NCBI RefSeq assembly: GCF_001005085.2
Contig: NZ_LBMU02000016.1
Coordinates: 1 to 64,000 of the forward strand
Reading direction: 5' to 3'
Source: Streptomyces humi
GTDB lineage: Bacteria > Actinomycetota > Actinomycetes > Streptomycetales > Streptomycetaceae
Length of the DNA: 64,000 nucleotides
Shown here: piece by piece, positions 1-10,929 of the stretch
Numbering within the stretch: the stretch's first letter is position 1
Layout of the letters: each line of letters starts with the position of its first letter
Program-made: the position numbers and the translations under genes
Notes under the pieces: generated by a model
Database searches by the model: none
What the model was told of the DNA's origin: nothing
What the model saw: only the letters and a program-made list of their open reading frames with translations

Positions 1-31
1 GTGGGGGCTGGTCGCGCAGTTCCCCGCGCCC
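1..31. repeat. Dispersed GC-rich intergenic repeat
   Basis: The reverse complement reads GGGCGCGGGGAACTGCGCGA followed by CCAGCC. A near-identical motif lies at 36793-36820. This sequence recurs between genes in Streptomyces genomes; that frequency is from memory and was not counted here. It is a short non-coding repeat. Confidence 0.5.
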
Positions 32-180
32 TCAACCAGGTCGGTTCAGTCCCCCCGGCGTTCCGAGAAGCTGGTTCAGGCCCCCTGGCATTCCGAGAAG
101 GTGGTTCAGGCCGCCTGGCGTTCCGAGAAGGTGGTTCAGGCCGCCTGACGTTCCGAGAAGGTCGGCTCCGGCTGCTTGGT
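31..180. repeat. 30-bp tandem repeat, about four to five copies
   Basis: Units start at 61, 91, 121 and 151, each opening with TTCCGAGAAG. The consensus continues GTGGTTCAGG then CCGCCTGGCG. Units 91-120 and 121-150 differ by one base. The outer units are degenerate, and 31-60 keeps only the second half. A second duplicated segment, GCTGCTTGGTCACCAGTTCG, occurs at 171-190 and again about 28 bases later, where it covers the stop of the ATPase gene. There are no unique spacers, so this is not CRISPR. Confidence 0.75.
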
Positions 181-205
181 CACCAGTTCGACTCAGGCTG
201 CTTGG

Positions 206-1033
206 TCACCAGTTCGGAGGGCTCGCTATCGCCCTGGCCAGGACCTCGTCCAGGACGTGGGCCGTGGTGGGCACGTCCAGTTGGGAGTTGTCGATGATCG
301 GGAGGCCCGAGCCGTACCAGCCGGCCATGCGGCCGTGGATGCGGGCCACCTCCTCGTCGGTGAGGCGGCGGTTGCCCGTGCGTTCCGCGTTGCGTTCCAG
401 GACGACGTCGAGGCCGGGCAGGAGGACAACGGGCAGGAGCCCGGGGCCGACGTGGCGCTTCCAGCCGCCGAGCCCGACGACCGGGCGGTCCGGGAAGACC
501 GCGTCGTCGAGGATGCACGAGATGCCGTTGGCCAGGAAGTTGCGCGCGGCGAAACCGCAGGTGCGGCGGGCCAGGCGGTACTGCGCCTCCGAGTTGTCGT
601 TCCACCCGGACTGGGGGTCGGCGAAGCCGGCGCGGACCCACTCGCGGACGTCGTCGAGGCTGATGTGGGCGGTGGGGACCCGGCGGTGGTCCGCCCAGTA
701 CTTGGCCACGCTCGTCTTGCCCGCTCCGGCCGGGCCGATGAGGAGCACGGCCAGGGTGGTGCCCGCGGGGTCGGGCGCGGAGGTGGCGGCCGGGGGCACG
801 GCGGGGAAGCCGACCGGGGCGCCCGGCGGCAGCGGGACATGGCCCGTGGTGTCGGGGGGCGGTGGGGTCGAGGGCAGCGGTGGGACCGAGGGCTGCGGCG
901 GCGCGACCGGTGGCGGCGGCACGGGCGCGGGGCCCTGGGGCGCTCCCGGATGGTGTGCGGCCGGCTGCCAGCCGGTCGGTCCCTGCCCCGGCTGATGGGG
1001 CGGCGGCAGCGGAGATCCCACTGCGTGCTGCAT
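206..1033 (-). CDS. P-loop ATPase with proline-rich N-terminus
   Basis: A 275-aa protein. About the first 90 residues are a low-complexity Pro/Ala region. A compact P-loop kinase-like domain follows, with Walker A GPAGAGKTS near residue 100, then HISLDDVREW, where the kinase families have an acidic base-binding segment. The fold suggests a polynucleotide or small-molecule kinase-like AAA protein with substrate unknown. It lies downstream of aroB on the same strand after a gap of about 140 bases, so it may be the last gene of the aro transcript. The stop codon falls inside a duplicated 20-bp sequence, and neighbouring frames are also open there, so the C-terminus may vary between strains. Confidence 0.75.
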   Translation of the reverse strand: MQHAVGSPLPPPHQPGQGPTGWQPAAHHPGAPQGPAPVPPPPVAPPQPSVPPLPSTPPPPDTTGHVPLPPGAPVGFPAVPPAATSAPDPAGTTLAVLLIGPAGAGKTSVAKYWADHRRVPTAHISLDDVREWVRAGFADPQSGWNDNSEAQYRLARRTCGFAARNFLANGISCILDDAVFPDRPVVGLGGWKRHVGPGLLPVVLLPGLDVVLERNAERTGNRRLTDEEVARIHGRMAGWYGSGLPIIDNSQLDVPTTAHVLDEVLARAIASPPNW

Positions 1034-1175
1034 CCGGTGCCACTCCGTCTCGTCATGTTCGGCCGCGCTCGTTACCGAACGGTACCGTCCCCGGTCGTCG
1101 ATTGGTGAAACGGCCGGGGACAGCCGGAAGTGCCCGCGCCGCGAGGCGATCCGGGCGGAAGGAACGCCCGCGGAC

Positions 1176-3963
<2,788 letters not shown>

Positions 3964-4126
3964 CGATGCTCCTCAGTGCTCGCGCCCTGGTACTGCCCTG
4001 GGTACGCGTGTCCTCGCGTACGGCGACGGCCCGACCGGGTGCGCGGCCCCGGTCCGCCACCTCCGATCCTCCCACGTCCGGGCACCGGACCCGGCCGCCG
4101 GTCCAGCAGACGGACGCACGGACGGG

Positions 4127-4966
4127 TCAGCGCTCGGCGAGGGCCTTCTCCCCGGCCCGGCGCATGGCGTCCAGGGGGGCCGGGGTGCGGCCGGTCATCT
4201 GCTCGACCTGGAGCACGGCCTGGTGCACCAGGAGGTCGAGGCCGCTCACCACGGCACCGCCGAACATGGACCAGCGGGCCGCGAGTTCGGTCGGCCAGGG
4301 GTCGTAGAGCACGTCGAAGAGCGTCGTGGGCCGCTCCGGCACGGCTGCGGCGAGCGCGTCGGTGGTGCCGGCCGGCGTGGTGGCGACGACCAGCGGAGCA
4401 CGCAGCGCCTCGGCCGCGTCGGCCCAGTCGGCGGTGCGGACCTCGACGTCGAGCCGCTCGCCCCACTCGCGCATCTCGGCGGCACGGGCCGCGCTGCGGA
4501 CGTAGGCGACGACCTCGCCGGTGCAGATCCGGGCGAGTGCGGCCAGCGCGGAGGAGGCGGTGGCGCCGGCGCCCAGGACCGCGGCGGATTCGACCTGTTC
4601 GATGCCGTGCTCGCGGAGCGCGGCGACCATGCCTGGAATATCGGTGTTGTCGCCGAGCCTGCGCCCGTCCTCCGTGAAGACGACGGTGTTGACCGCGTCC
4701 ACCGAGGCGGCCGTCTCGCTGATGCCGTCGAGCAGCGGTATGACCGCCCGCTTCAGCGGCATGGTCAGCGACAGCCCCGCCCACTCCGGCCCCAGCCCCG
4801 CGACGAAGCCGGGCAGTCCGGCCTCGTCGACCTCGAAGCGCCCGTACGACCAGTCGGCGAGCCCGAGCTCGTCGTACGCGGCCCGGTGCAGCACCGGGGA
4901 GAGGGAGTGGGCGATGGGCTTACCGAGCACGGCGGCCCGGCGGGCGTCAGTGGCCCGAGGTGGCAT
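4127..4966 (-). CDS. aroE: Shikimate dehydrogenase
   Basis: NADP-dependent reduction of 3-dehydroshikimate to shikimate. The protein has 279 aa. The substrate-binding segment GKPIAHSLSPVLH is near the N-terminus, LTMPLKRA near 70, and a glycine-rich nucleotide loop GAGATASSAL near 130. The gene overlaps the 3' end of mltG by 20 bases, an arrangement typical of actinomycete mltG-aroE. This indicates co-transcription with the cell-wall gene. Confidence 0.95.
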   Translation of the reverse strand: MPPRATDARRAAVLGKPIAHSLSPVLHRAAYDELGLADWSYGRFEVDEAGLPGFVAGLGPEWAGLSLTMPLKRAVIPLLDGISETAASVDAVNTVVFTEDGRRLGDNTDIPGMVAALREHGIEQVESAAVLGAGATASSALAALARICTGEVVAYVRSAARAAEMREWGERLDVEVRTADWADAAEALRAPLVVATTPAGTTDALAAAVPERPTTLFDVLYDPWPTELAARWSMFGGAVVSGLDLLVHQAVLQVEQMTGRTPAPLDAMRRAGEKALAER

Positions 4967-6677
4967 TGAACTTTTCCCTGAGCTTTTCGAATTCAGCGTT
5001 GGTCTTGGCGAATTCGGTGTTGTTGACGCCGTCGGTCGCCACGAAGTAGATCCAGCCTTCGTCGGTGGGATTCAGCGCCGCCTTCAGCGCGTCCTCACCG
5101 GGGTTGCCGATCGGGCCGGGCGGAAGGCCCTTCTGGGTGTACGTGTTGTACGGGTTCTGGTTGCTGTTGATCTCCGCCAGACTGATGTGGATGTTGCTCG
5201 TACCCTTCAAGTAGTTGAAGGTCGAGTCGAATTGGAGCAAACGGTTCGTCTCGGTGTTCGTCGGCTTGAGACGGTTGTAGATCACTTCCGCCATCTTGCG
5301 GAAGTCGTCGTGGGTCTTTCCTTCGGCCTGGACGAGGCTCGCGACCGTGATGACCTGCAACGGATTTTCCAGGTCGAACTTCTTGGCCTCGGCCACCAGG
5401 TCGTAGTTGGCGTATTCTTCCTTGGCCGCCGCGACCATCTGCTTCAGGATCGCGTCGGGCTTCATACCCTTGGCCGCGGGATAGGTGCCCGGATAGAGGA
5501 ACCCTTCCAGCGGATCCATGATCTTGCTGTTGGTGTTCGCGTAGCTCGGCAGCCCGAGGTTCTTGTACTCGGCTCTGGCGATCTTCTTGCTGCTGCCCGC
5601 GGAAAGGCCGAGTTTCTTGTCGAGGGCCACGTAGACGGAAGCCGCGCGCTCGCCAGGGGTGACCACCACGTTGGCCTGGCTCTTCGGGTCGAGCATCAAC
5701 AGCACGCAGCTGGCGGCGGACATCTCCTTCTTGAGTGTGTAGGCGCCCGCCTGGATCGTGTCGCCCTTGGAGTTCTGCGACTGCGCGTGGACGAAGGCGT
5801 CGACGCTCTTGACGACGCCGGCCTCCTTCAGCCGTCGGCCGATCTCGTAGCCGCCCGCGCCCTTGGGGATCTGGACGGTCACGGTCTCGCTGTTGCCACT
5901 GCCCGCGTAGTCCGGGGACGCGCCGAAACGATTTTGGACGAAGTGCCAGCCGAAGTAGCCGACGGTGGCCGCACCCCCGCCGAAGACCAGGCAGACCACC
6001 AGGCAGGCGAAACCGTTGCGGCGCTTCTTGGCTCCTTTGCCGCCTTTGCTGCCTTTGCCGTCCTTGCCGCGGCCACCACCGCGGCGTCCCTTCGGATCGT
6101 CGTCGTCCTCGTCGTCCTCGTCGTCGGCACCCGTGAAGAAAGGGTGCTGCTCCTCTTCCTCGGCCACGGCGTCCTGCTGCGGTGCAGGTTCGGGTTCACG
6201 CCTGCGGCCGGGCGGCTCCGGCGGCGGGTAGGCGTCCTCGGTGCCGTAGAAGTCGGGCTGCTCACCACCGTAGGCGACGGGCTGCTGGCCGTAGGGGTCG
6301 CCCGGGTCGGCGGCGTACGGCACCTCGCCGTGAGTGCCGGCCGCGTCCCAGGTGCCCTGGTGGTACTGCTGCGGAGCGTGGCCGGCGTACTGCTGGTCGT
6401 ACTGCTGCTGCGCATGCCCGTCGGCGTAACGGAGTTGGCCCTGTTCGTCGTAGTACGCGTACTGCTGCTGGCCCTGGTGCTGCTCGTACCCGCCCTGCGG
6501 GTGCTGCTCCCAGTCGCCGTACTGCTGCTGCGACTGCTGCGGGTAGTGCTGCGGCTGGCCGCCGTAGGGGGACTGCTGGCCCGCGTGGGCCTGCTGTCCG
6601 CCCCATCCGCCGTCCCCGTACAACGGGTCCTCCGGATGCCACGGTTCGGAGCCTGGGCCCCGGCCATACTCAGTCAT
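4947..6677 (-). CDS. mltG: Endolytic murein transglycosylase MltG
   Basis: Membrane-anchored lytic transglycosylase that cuts nascent peptidoglycan strands and sets glycan length. The ATG at 6677 gives 576 aa. The first 220 or so residues are a cytoplasmic Gly/Gln/Tyr/Pro-rich tail followed by an acidic and a Lys/Gly-rich patch. One membrane span follows (FACLVVCLVFGGG region, near 225-250), then a YceG domain. The catalytic-glutamate segment is LVQAEGKTHDDF, followed by MAEVIYNRL and the conserved LPPGPIGNPG. The long disordered tail is characteristic of Streptomyces homologues. It sits between ruvX and aroE. Confidence 0.94.
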   Translation of the reverse strand: MTEYGRGPGSEPWHPEDPLYGDGGWGGQQAHAGQQSPYGGQPQHYPQQSQQQYGDWEQHPQGGYEQHQGQQQYAYYDEQGQLRYADGHAQQQYDQQYAGHAPQQYHQGTWDAAGTHGEVPYAADPGDPYGQQPVAYGGEQPDFYGTEDAYPPPEPPGRRREPEPAPQQDAVAEEEEQHPFFTGADDEDDEDDDDPKGRRGGGRGKDGKGSKGGKGAKKRRNGFACLVVCLVFGGGAATVGYFGWHFVQNRFGASPDYAGSGNSETVTVQIPKGAGGYEIGRRLKEAGVVKSVDAFVHAQSQNSKGDTIQAGAYTLKKEMSAASCVLLMLDPKSQANVVVTPGERAASVYVALDKKLGLSAGSSKKIARAEYKNLGLPSYANTNSKIMDPLEGFLYPGTYPAAKGMKPDAILKQMVAAAKEEYANYDLVAEAKKFDLENPLQVITVASLVQAEGKTHDDFRKMAEVIYNRLKPTNTETNRLLQFDSTFNYLKGTSNIHISLAEINSNQNPYNTYTQKGLPPGPIGNPGEDALKAALNPTDEGWIYFVATDGVNNTEFAKTNAEFEKLREKFNATSGH

Positions 6678-6799
6678 CGATCCCCTAGAGCCGCGAGGCG
6701 GCACGTCACGCGGCTGGTGGGCCGGTTGCCGTTCCGCCTCTTGCTGTGCGGTGGCTGTTCGAAAACCATCGCATCGCGCGGAACGTTACCGTATCGCGA

Positions 6800-7264
6800 T
6801 CAGATGACCACTTCGACGCCCTCGCCGGGTGGTTTACCTGACACCCGTTCGGATTCCAGCGCCTGCTGAAGGATGATCACTGCGGCGGCCTGGTCGATGA
6901 CCGAACGGCCCTTCTTCGATTTCACTCCCGAGGCCCGCAGTCCCTGACTGGCCGTCACGGTCGTCATCCGCTCGTCGACCAGCCGGACCGGCACCGGTTT
7001 GACACCCTTGGCCAACTCCTGGGCGAACGCCCTGACCTTGACCGCCGCCGGGCCCTCGCCCCCCTTGAGGGAACGCGGGAGTCCGACGACGACCTCGATC
7101 GGTTCGTACTCCTCGACCAGTTGCCGCAGCCGGCGGTGGGCCGCCGGGACGTCCCGGCCGGGAACCGTCTCGACCGGGGTGGCGAGGATCCCGTCGGGGT
7201 CGCACGAGGCGACCCCGATCCGGGCGTCCCCGACGTCGATAGCGAGTCGACGTCCTCTGCGCAT
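6800..7264 (-). CDS. ruvX: RuvX/YqgF RNase H-like nuclease
   Basis: A 154-aa RNase H-fold protein of the YqgF family, linked to pre-16S rRNA 5'-end maturation and also called a putative Holliday junction resolvase. Motifs seen are AIDVGDARIGVASCD near residue 9, VVGLPRSLKGGEGPAA near 60, and DERMTTVTAS near 98. It starts 14 bases after the alaS stop and lies upstream of mltG in the conserved alaS-ruvX-mltG-aroE order. Confidence 0.93.
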   Translation of the reverse strand: MRRGRRLAIDVGDARIGVASCDPDGILATPVETVPGRDVPAAHRRLRQLVEEYEPIEVVVGLPRSLKGGEGPAAVKVRAFAQELAKGVKPVPVRLVDERMTTVTASQGLRASGVKSKKGRSVIDQAAAVIILQQALESERVSGKPPGEGVEVVI

Positions 7265-7278
7265 CTCCGACCGTTTCC

Positions 7279-9951
7279 TTACTTCGCGGTCTCGGTGACG
7301 AGGCGCTCGACGGCGTCGACGGCCTCCCCGATCGCGGCCGGGTTCTGACCGCCGCCCTGGGCGACGTCCGGCTTGCCGCCACCGCCGCCGCCGAGCGTCT
7401 TGGCGGCGGTGCGGACCAGGTCACCGGCCTTGAGACCGCGGTCACGGGCGGCGTCGTTGGTGGCGATGACCGTCAGCGGCTTGCCGTTGTTGACCGTGAA
7501 CAGGGCGACCACGGCGGCGCGTCCGCCCTGGATGCGGCCACGCACGTCGAGGACCAGCCGGCGCAGGTCGTCCGGGGTGGTGCCGTCCGGGACCTGCCCG
7601 GTCACCACGGCGATCCCGCGGATGTCCTTGGCGGACTCGACCAGACCGGCGGCGGCCTGGAGCACCTTCTCCGCACGGAACTTCTCGATCTCCTTCTCGG
7701 CGTCCTTCAGCTTGCCGAGCATGGCGGAGACCTTCTCCGGAAGCTCCTCCGGACGGCCCTTGATCAGCTCCTGGAGCTGGGCGACGACCGTGTGCTCACG
7801 GGCGAGGAAGTTGTAGGCGTCGACGCCGACGAGGGCCTCGATACGGCGGACACCCGAGCCGATCGAGGACTCGCCGAGCAGCTTCACCAGGCCCAGCTGG
7901 GAGGTGTTGTGCACATGGGTGCCGCCGCACAGCTCCTTGGAGAAGTCGCCGATGGTCACCACGCGGACCCGCTCGCCGTACTTCTCGCCGAACTCGGCGA
8001 TGGCGCCCTGCTTCTTGGCCTCGTCGATGCCCATGATGTCGGCGCGCACGTCGAGGTCGCGGGCCAGCACCTCGTTGATCTTCTGCTCGACGTCGGTCAT
8101 CACGGCGGTGGGAACCGCGGACGGCGAACCGAAGTCGAAGCGGAAGCGGCCGGGCTGGTTCTCCGAACCCGCCTGGGCGGCGGTCGGGCCGAGGGCGTCG
8201 CGCAGCGCCTGGTGAGTGAGGTGGGTGGCCGAGTGGGCACGGGCGATGGCGGTCCGGCGACGGGAGTCGATGGAGGCGTGCGCCTTGGCACCGACGGTGA
8301 CCTCGCCGACCTGGACGACGCCCTTGTGGACGTACACGCCGGGCACCGGCTTCTGGGTGTCGCGGATCTCGATGACGGCACCGGTGTCGACCTTGATCCG
8401 GCCGGTGTCGCCGATCTGGCCGCCGCCCTCGGCGTAGAACGGGGTGCGGTCGAGGACGACCTCGACCTCGTCGCCCTCGATGGCGGCCGGCGAGGAGACG
8501 CCGTCGACGAGGATGCCGACGATCGTGGTCTCGCCCTCGGTGTCGGAGTAGCCGATGAAGTCGGTCGCGCCGGTGCGGTCGGCGATCTCCCGGTAGGCGC
8601 CGGCGCCGGCGTGGCCGGTCTTCTTGGCCTGGGCGTCGGCCTTGGCGCGCTCCCGCTGCTCCTTCATCAGGCGGCGGAAGCCCTCCTCGTCCACCGAGAG
8701 GCCCTGTTCGGCGGCCATCTCGAGGGTGAGGTCGATCGGGAAGCCCCAGGTGTCGTGGAGCAGGAACGCCTTGTCGCCGGCGAGGACCGTGCCACCGGAG
8801 TCCTTGGTCTCGGTGACGGCGGTGTCGAGGATGTTGGTGCCCGCCTTCAGCGTCTTGAGGAAGGCGTTCTCCTCGGCGACGGCGACCTTCTCGATCCGCT
8901 CGCGGTCGGTGACCAGCTCCGGGTACTGCTGGCCCATCATCCGGATCACGGTGTCGATCAGGTCGAGGACGACCGGACCGGTGGCGCCGAGCAGCCGCAT
9001 GTTGCGGATGGCGCGGCGCATGATGCGGCGCAGGACGTAGCCGCGGCCCTCGTTGCCCGGGGTGACGCCGTCACCGATGAGCATCACCGACGTGCGCATG
9101 TGGTCGGTGACCACGCGCAGCGAGACGTCCGAGGCGTGGGCGTCGCCGTAGTGGACGCCGGTCAGCTCGGTGGCCTTCTTGATGACCGCCATCGAGGTGT
9201 CGATCTCGTACATGTTCTGCACGCCCTGGAGAATCATGGCGAGACGCTCCAGGCCGAGGCCCGTGTCGATGTTCTTGCTGGGCAGCTCGCCGAGGATCTC
9301 GAAGTTGTCCTTGCCGATGCCCTCGCCGCGCTCGTACTGCATGAAGACCAGGTTCCAGATCTCCACGTACCGCTCGTCGTTGACGGCGGGGCCGCCCTCG
9401 ACGCCGAACTCGGGGCCGCGGTCGTAGTTGATCTCGGAACACGGGCCGCAGGGGCCGGGGACGCCCATGGACCAGTAGTTGTCCTTCATGCCGAGGCGCT
9501 GGATGCGCTCCTTCGGCACGCCGATGACCTCGTGCCAGAGGCGCTCGGCCTCGTCGTCGTCCTTGTAGACGGTGATCCACAGACGGTCCGGCTCCAGGCC
9601 GTAACCGCCCTTGTCCTGGGGCGTGGTGAGCAGCTCCCAGGCGTACTTGATGGCGCCTTCCTTGAAGTAGTCGCCGAAGGAGAAGTTGCCGCACATCTGG
9701 AAGAAGGTGCCGTGCCTGGTGGTCTTGCCGACCTCTTCGATGTCGGGGGTGCGCACGCACTTCTGCACGCTGGTGGCGCGCGCCCACGGCGGCTTGACCT
9801 CACCGAGGAAGTACGGCTTGAAGGGCACCATGCCGGCCGGGACGAGGAGCAGAGTCGGGTCGTCCGCGATGAGCGACGCCGAAGGGACGACGGTGTGACC
9901 GCGCTCCTCGTAGAAGCTCAGCCAGCGGCGGCGGATCTCTGCCGACTCCAT
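7279..9951 (-). CDS. alaS: Alanine--tRNA ligase
   Basis: Class II aminoacyl-tRNA synthetase charging tRNA-Ala. The full-length 890 aa contain all modules. The catalytic core includes [16 protein letters not shown]. The editing domain has [16 protein letters not shown] and the Cys-containing [13 protein letters not shown]. The C-terminal region has a glycine-rich stretch ([15 protein letters not shown]) and DALEz-type end DAVERLVTE. Its ATG overlaps the stop of the upstream gene by one base (TGATG). Confidence 0.97.
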   Translation of the reverse strand: MESAEIRRRWLSFYEERGHTVVPSASLIADDPTLLLVPAGMVPFKPYFLGEVKPPWARATSVQKCVRTPDIEEVGKTTRHGTFFQMCGNFSFGDYFKEGAIKYAWELLTTPQDKGGYGLEPDRLWITVYKDDDEAERLWHEVIGVPKERIQRLGMKDNYWSMGVPGPCGPCSEINYDRGPEFGVEGGPAVNDERYVEIWNLVFMQYERGEGIGKDNFEILGELPSKNIDTGLGLERLAMILQGVQNMYEIDTSMAVIKKATELTGVHYGDAHASDVSLRVVTDHMRTSVMLIGDGVTPGNEGRGYVLRRIMRRAIRNMRLLGATGPVVLDLIDTVIRMMGQQYPELVTDRERIEKVAVAEENAFLKTLKAGTNILDTAVTETKDSGGTVLAGDKAFLLHDTWGFPIDLTLEMAAEQGLSVDEEGFRRLMKEQRERAKADAQAKKTGHAGAGAYREIADRTGATDFIGYSDTEGETTIVGILVDGVSSPAAIEGDEVEVVLDRTPFYAEGGGQIGDTGRIKVDTGAVIEIRDTQKPVPGVYVHKGVVQVGEVTVGAKAHASIDSRRRTAIARAHSATHLTHQALRDALGPTAAQAGSENQPGRFRFDFGSPSAVPTAVMTDVEQKINEVLARDLDVRADIMGIDEAKKQGAIAEFGEKYGERVRVVTIGDFSKELCGGTHVHNTSQLGLVKLLGESSIGSGVRRIEALVGVDAYNFLAREHTVVAQLQELIKGRPEELPEKVSAMLGKLKDAEKEIEKFRAEKVLQAAAGLVESAKDIRGIAVVTGQVPDGTTPDDLRRLVLDVRGRIQGGRAAVVALFTVNNGKPLTVIATNDAARDRGLKAGDLVRTAAKTLGGGGGGKPDVAQGGGQNPAAIGEAVDAVERLVTETAK

Positions 9952-10325
9952 CAGTGGTCCTCATTCCGGTCGTACGAGTACGTCGTGGGATCGACGTGCT
10001 TCGAAATCCTGCTGTTCTCGATGTACTTCGGGTCGTTGCGGTTGTTCTCGATGGCGGCGAGCCGCCGGGGTGCGGGCAGTCCGGGGTCCGTGTTGATGCC
10101 CAGCGCGTCCCCCAGCTCTTCCTCCCGCTGGGCCATGTTGTCGCGGACGTCGAGCGCGAAGCCGACCGCCCGGTCCTTGATCCGGTGGCCGGTCTCCAGC
10201 GCCTTGTTCGCGGCGGTGGCGGCCAGGCTCTCCGGGGTCAGCTGCTTGAGCTTGCGGTTGACCTTGGTGGTGGCCCAGACGCCGGCGGCGACACCGGTGG
10301 TGAACCAGAACGTACGGCGGAACAT
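9951..10325 (-). CDS. Small single-span protein, DUF6167-like
   Basis: A 124-aa protein beginning [20 protein letters not shown], a short hydrophobic N-terminal segment followed by a basic, then charged, soluble region. It resembles the short conserved protein found between alaS and a DUF948 protein in actinomycetes; the DUF6167 label is from memory. No catalytic motif is visible. It is coupled to alaS by a one-base overlap and follows the DUF948 gene by 12 bases, so the three form one transcript. Confidence 0.8.
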   Translation of the reverse strand: MFRRTFWFTTGVAAGVWATTKVNRKLKQLTPESLAATAANKALETGHRIKDRAVGFALDVRDNMAQREEELGDALGINTDPGLPAPRRLAAIENNRNDPKYIENSRISKHVDPTTYSYDRNEDH

Positions 10326-10337
10326 ATGGCCTGGCTC

Positions 10338-10778
10338 CTACTTTCCCCGGTTCTTCCGCCGCGCGGCGGGCACCGTCCGGCCCACGATCACGGTACGCCT
10401 GGGCTCCCTCACGGGCACGTCCGCCTTACGGCCGGACAGCGCCCGCCGCACCCCGTAGCCGAAGGCCGCGACCTTGACCAGCGGGCCGCCGAAGGTGGAG
10501 GCGACCGTGGTCGACAGCGCGGAGGCGTTCGACGTGACCTCCTGGACGTCGGAGGCGATCGAGTCGACCCGGTCGATCTGGGTCTGCGCGGAGCGTACGG
10601 CCGCGGAGGCGTCGGCGAGCAGCGGGACGGCCTGGTCGGTCACGTCCGCCACGAGCTTGGTGGTCGCCTTGAGCGTCTGGGCCAGCCTCGCCAGTGCGAC
10701 GGCGAGGAAGGAGACCAGGATCGCCCAGAAGACGGCCACCAGGATCCCGGCCACCTCTCCACCGGACACTGCGCGCAC
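10338..10778 (-). CDS. DUF948 domain membrane protein
   Basis: A 146-aa protein with one N-terminal membrane span (about residues 8-30), a heptad-like DUF948 region rich in Asp/Val/Ser/Thr (about 35-95), and a basic C-terminal tail. DUF948 proteins are surface or envelope associated without an assigned biochemical role. Start GTG 10778 has GGGAG a few bases upstream; a GTG at 10769 is an alternative. It leads the transcript into alaS. Confidence 0.82.
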   Translation of the reverse strand: MRAVSGGEVAGILVAVFWAILVSFLAVALARLAQTLKATTKLVADVTDQAVPLLADASAAVRSAQTQIDRVDSIASDVQEVTSNASALSTTVASTFGGPLVKVAAFGYGVRRALSGRKADVPVREPRRTVIVGRTVPAARRKNRGK

Positions 10779-10929
10779 CCGCTCCCTGAAACGTGCCTGA
10801 ACATCGAAAAGTCTGCACCGAGCCTATCGCGCCGCCGGTGCGGCTCCGTACCGGATTACCGGGCGCGGAGGGTGGAGTCGCCAGAACGGATTGTACGGAA
10901 CGAACACGGTTAAGTACGCTCCGTGTCCC
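10779..10929. promoter_or_regulatory. Divergent intergenic region
   Basis: About 150 bases between the minus-strand alaS transcript and the plus-strand STAND ATPase gene, so it must hold both promoters. The A/T-richer stretch around 10891-10925 is the likeliest promoter region for the plus gene. No precise -10/-35 pair is claimed. Confidence 0.4.

Noticed and set aside
31-205. Possible CRISPR array
   Set aside because: Units are directly tandem with no unique spacers and no cas genes.
7792-10458. Plus-strand open frame of 888 codons
   Set aside because: Antisense to alaS and its upstream gene; no start signals and no recognisable domain.
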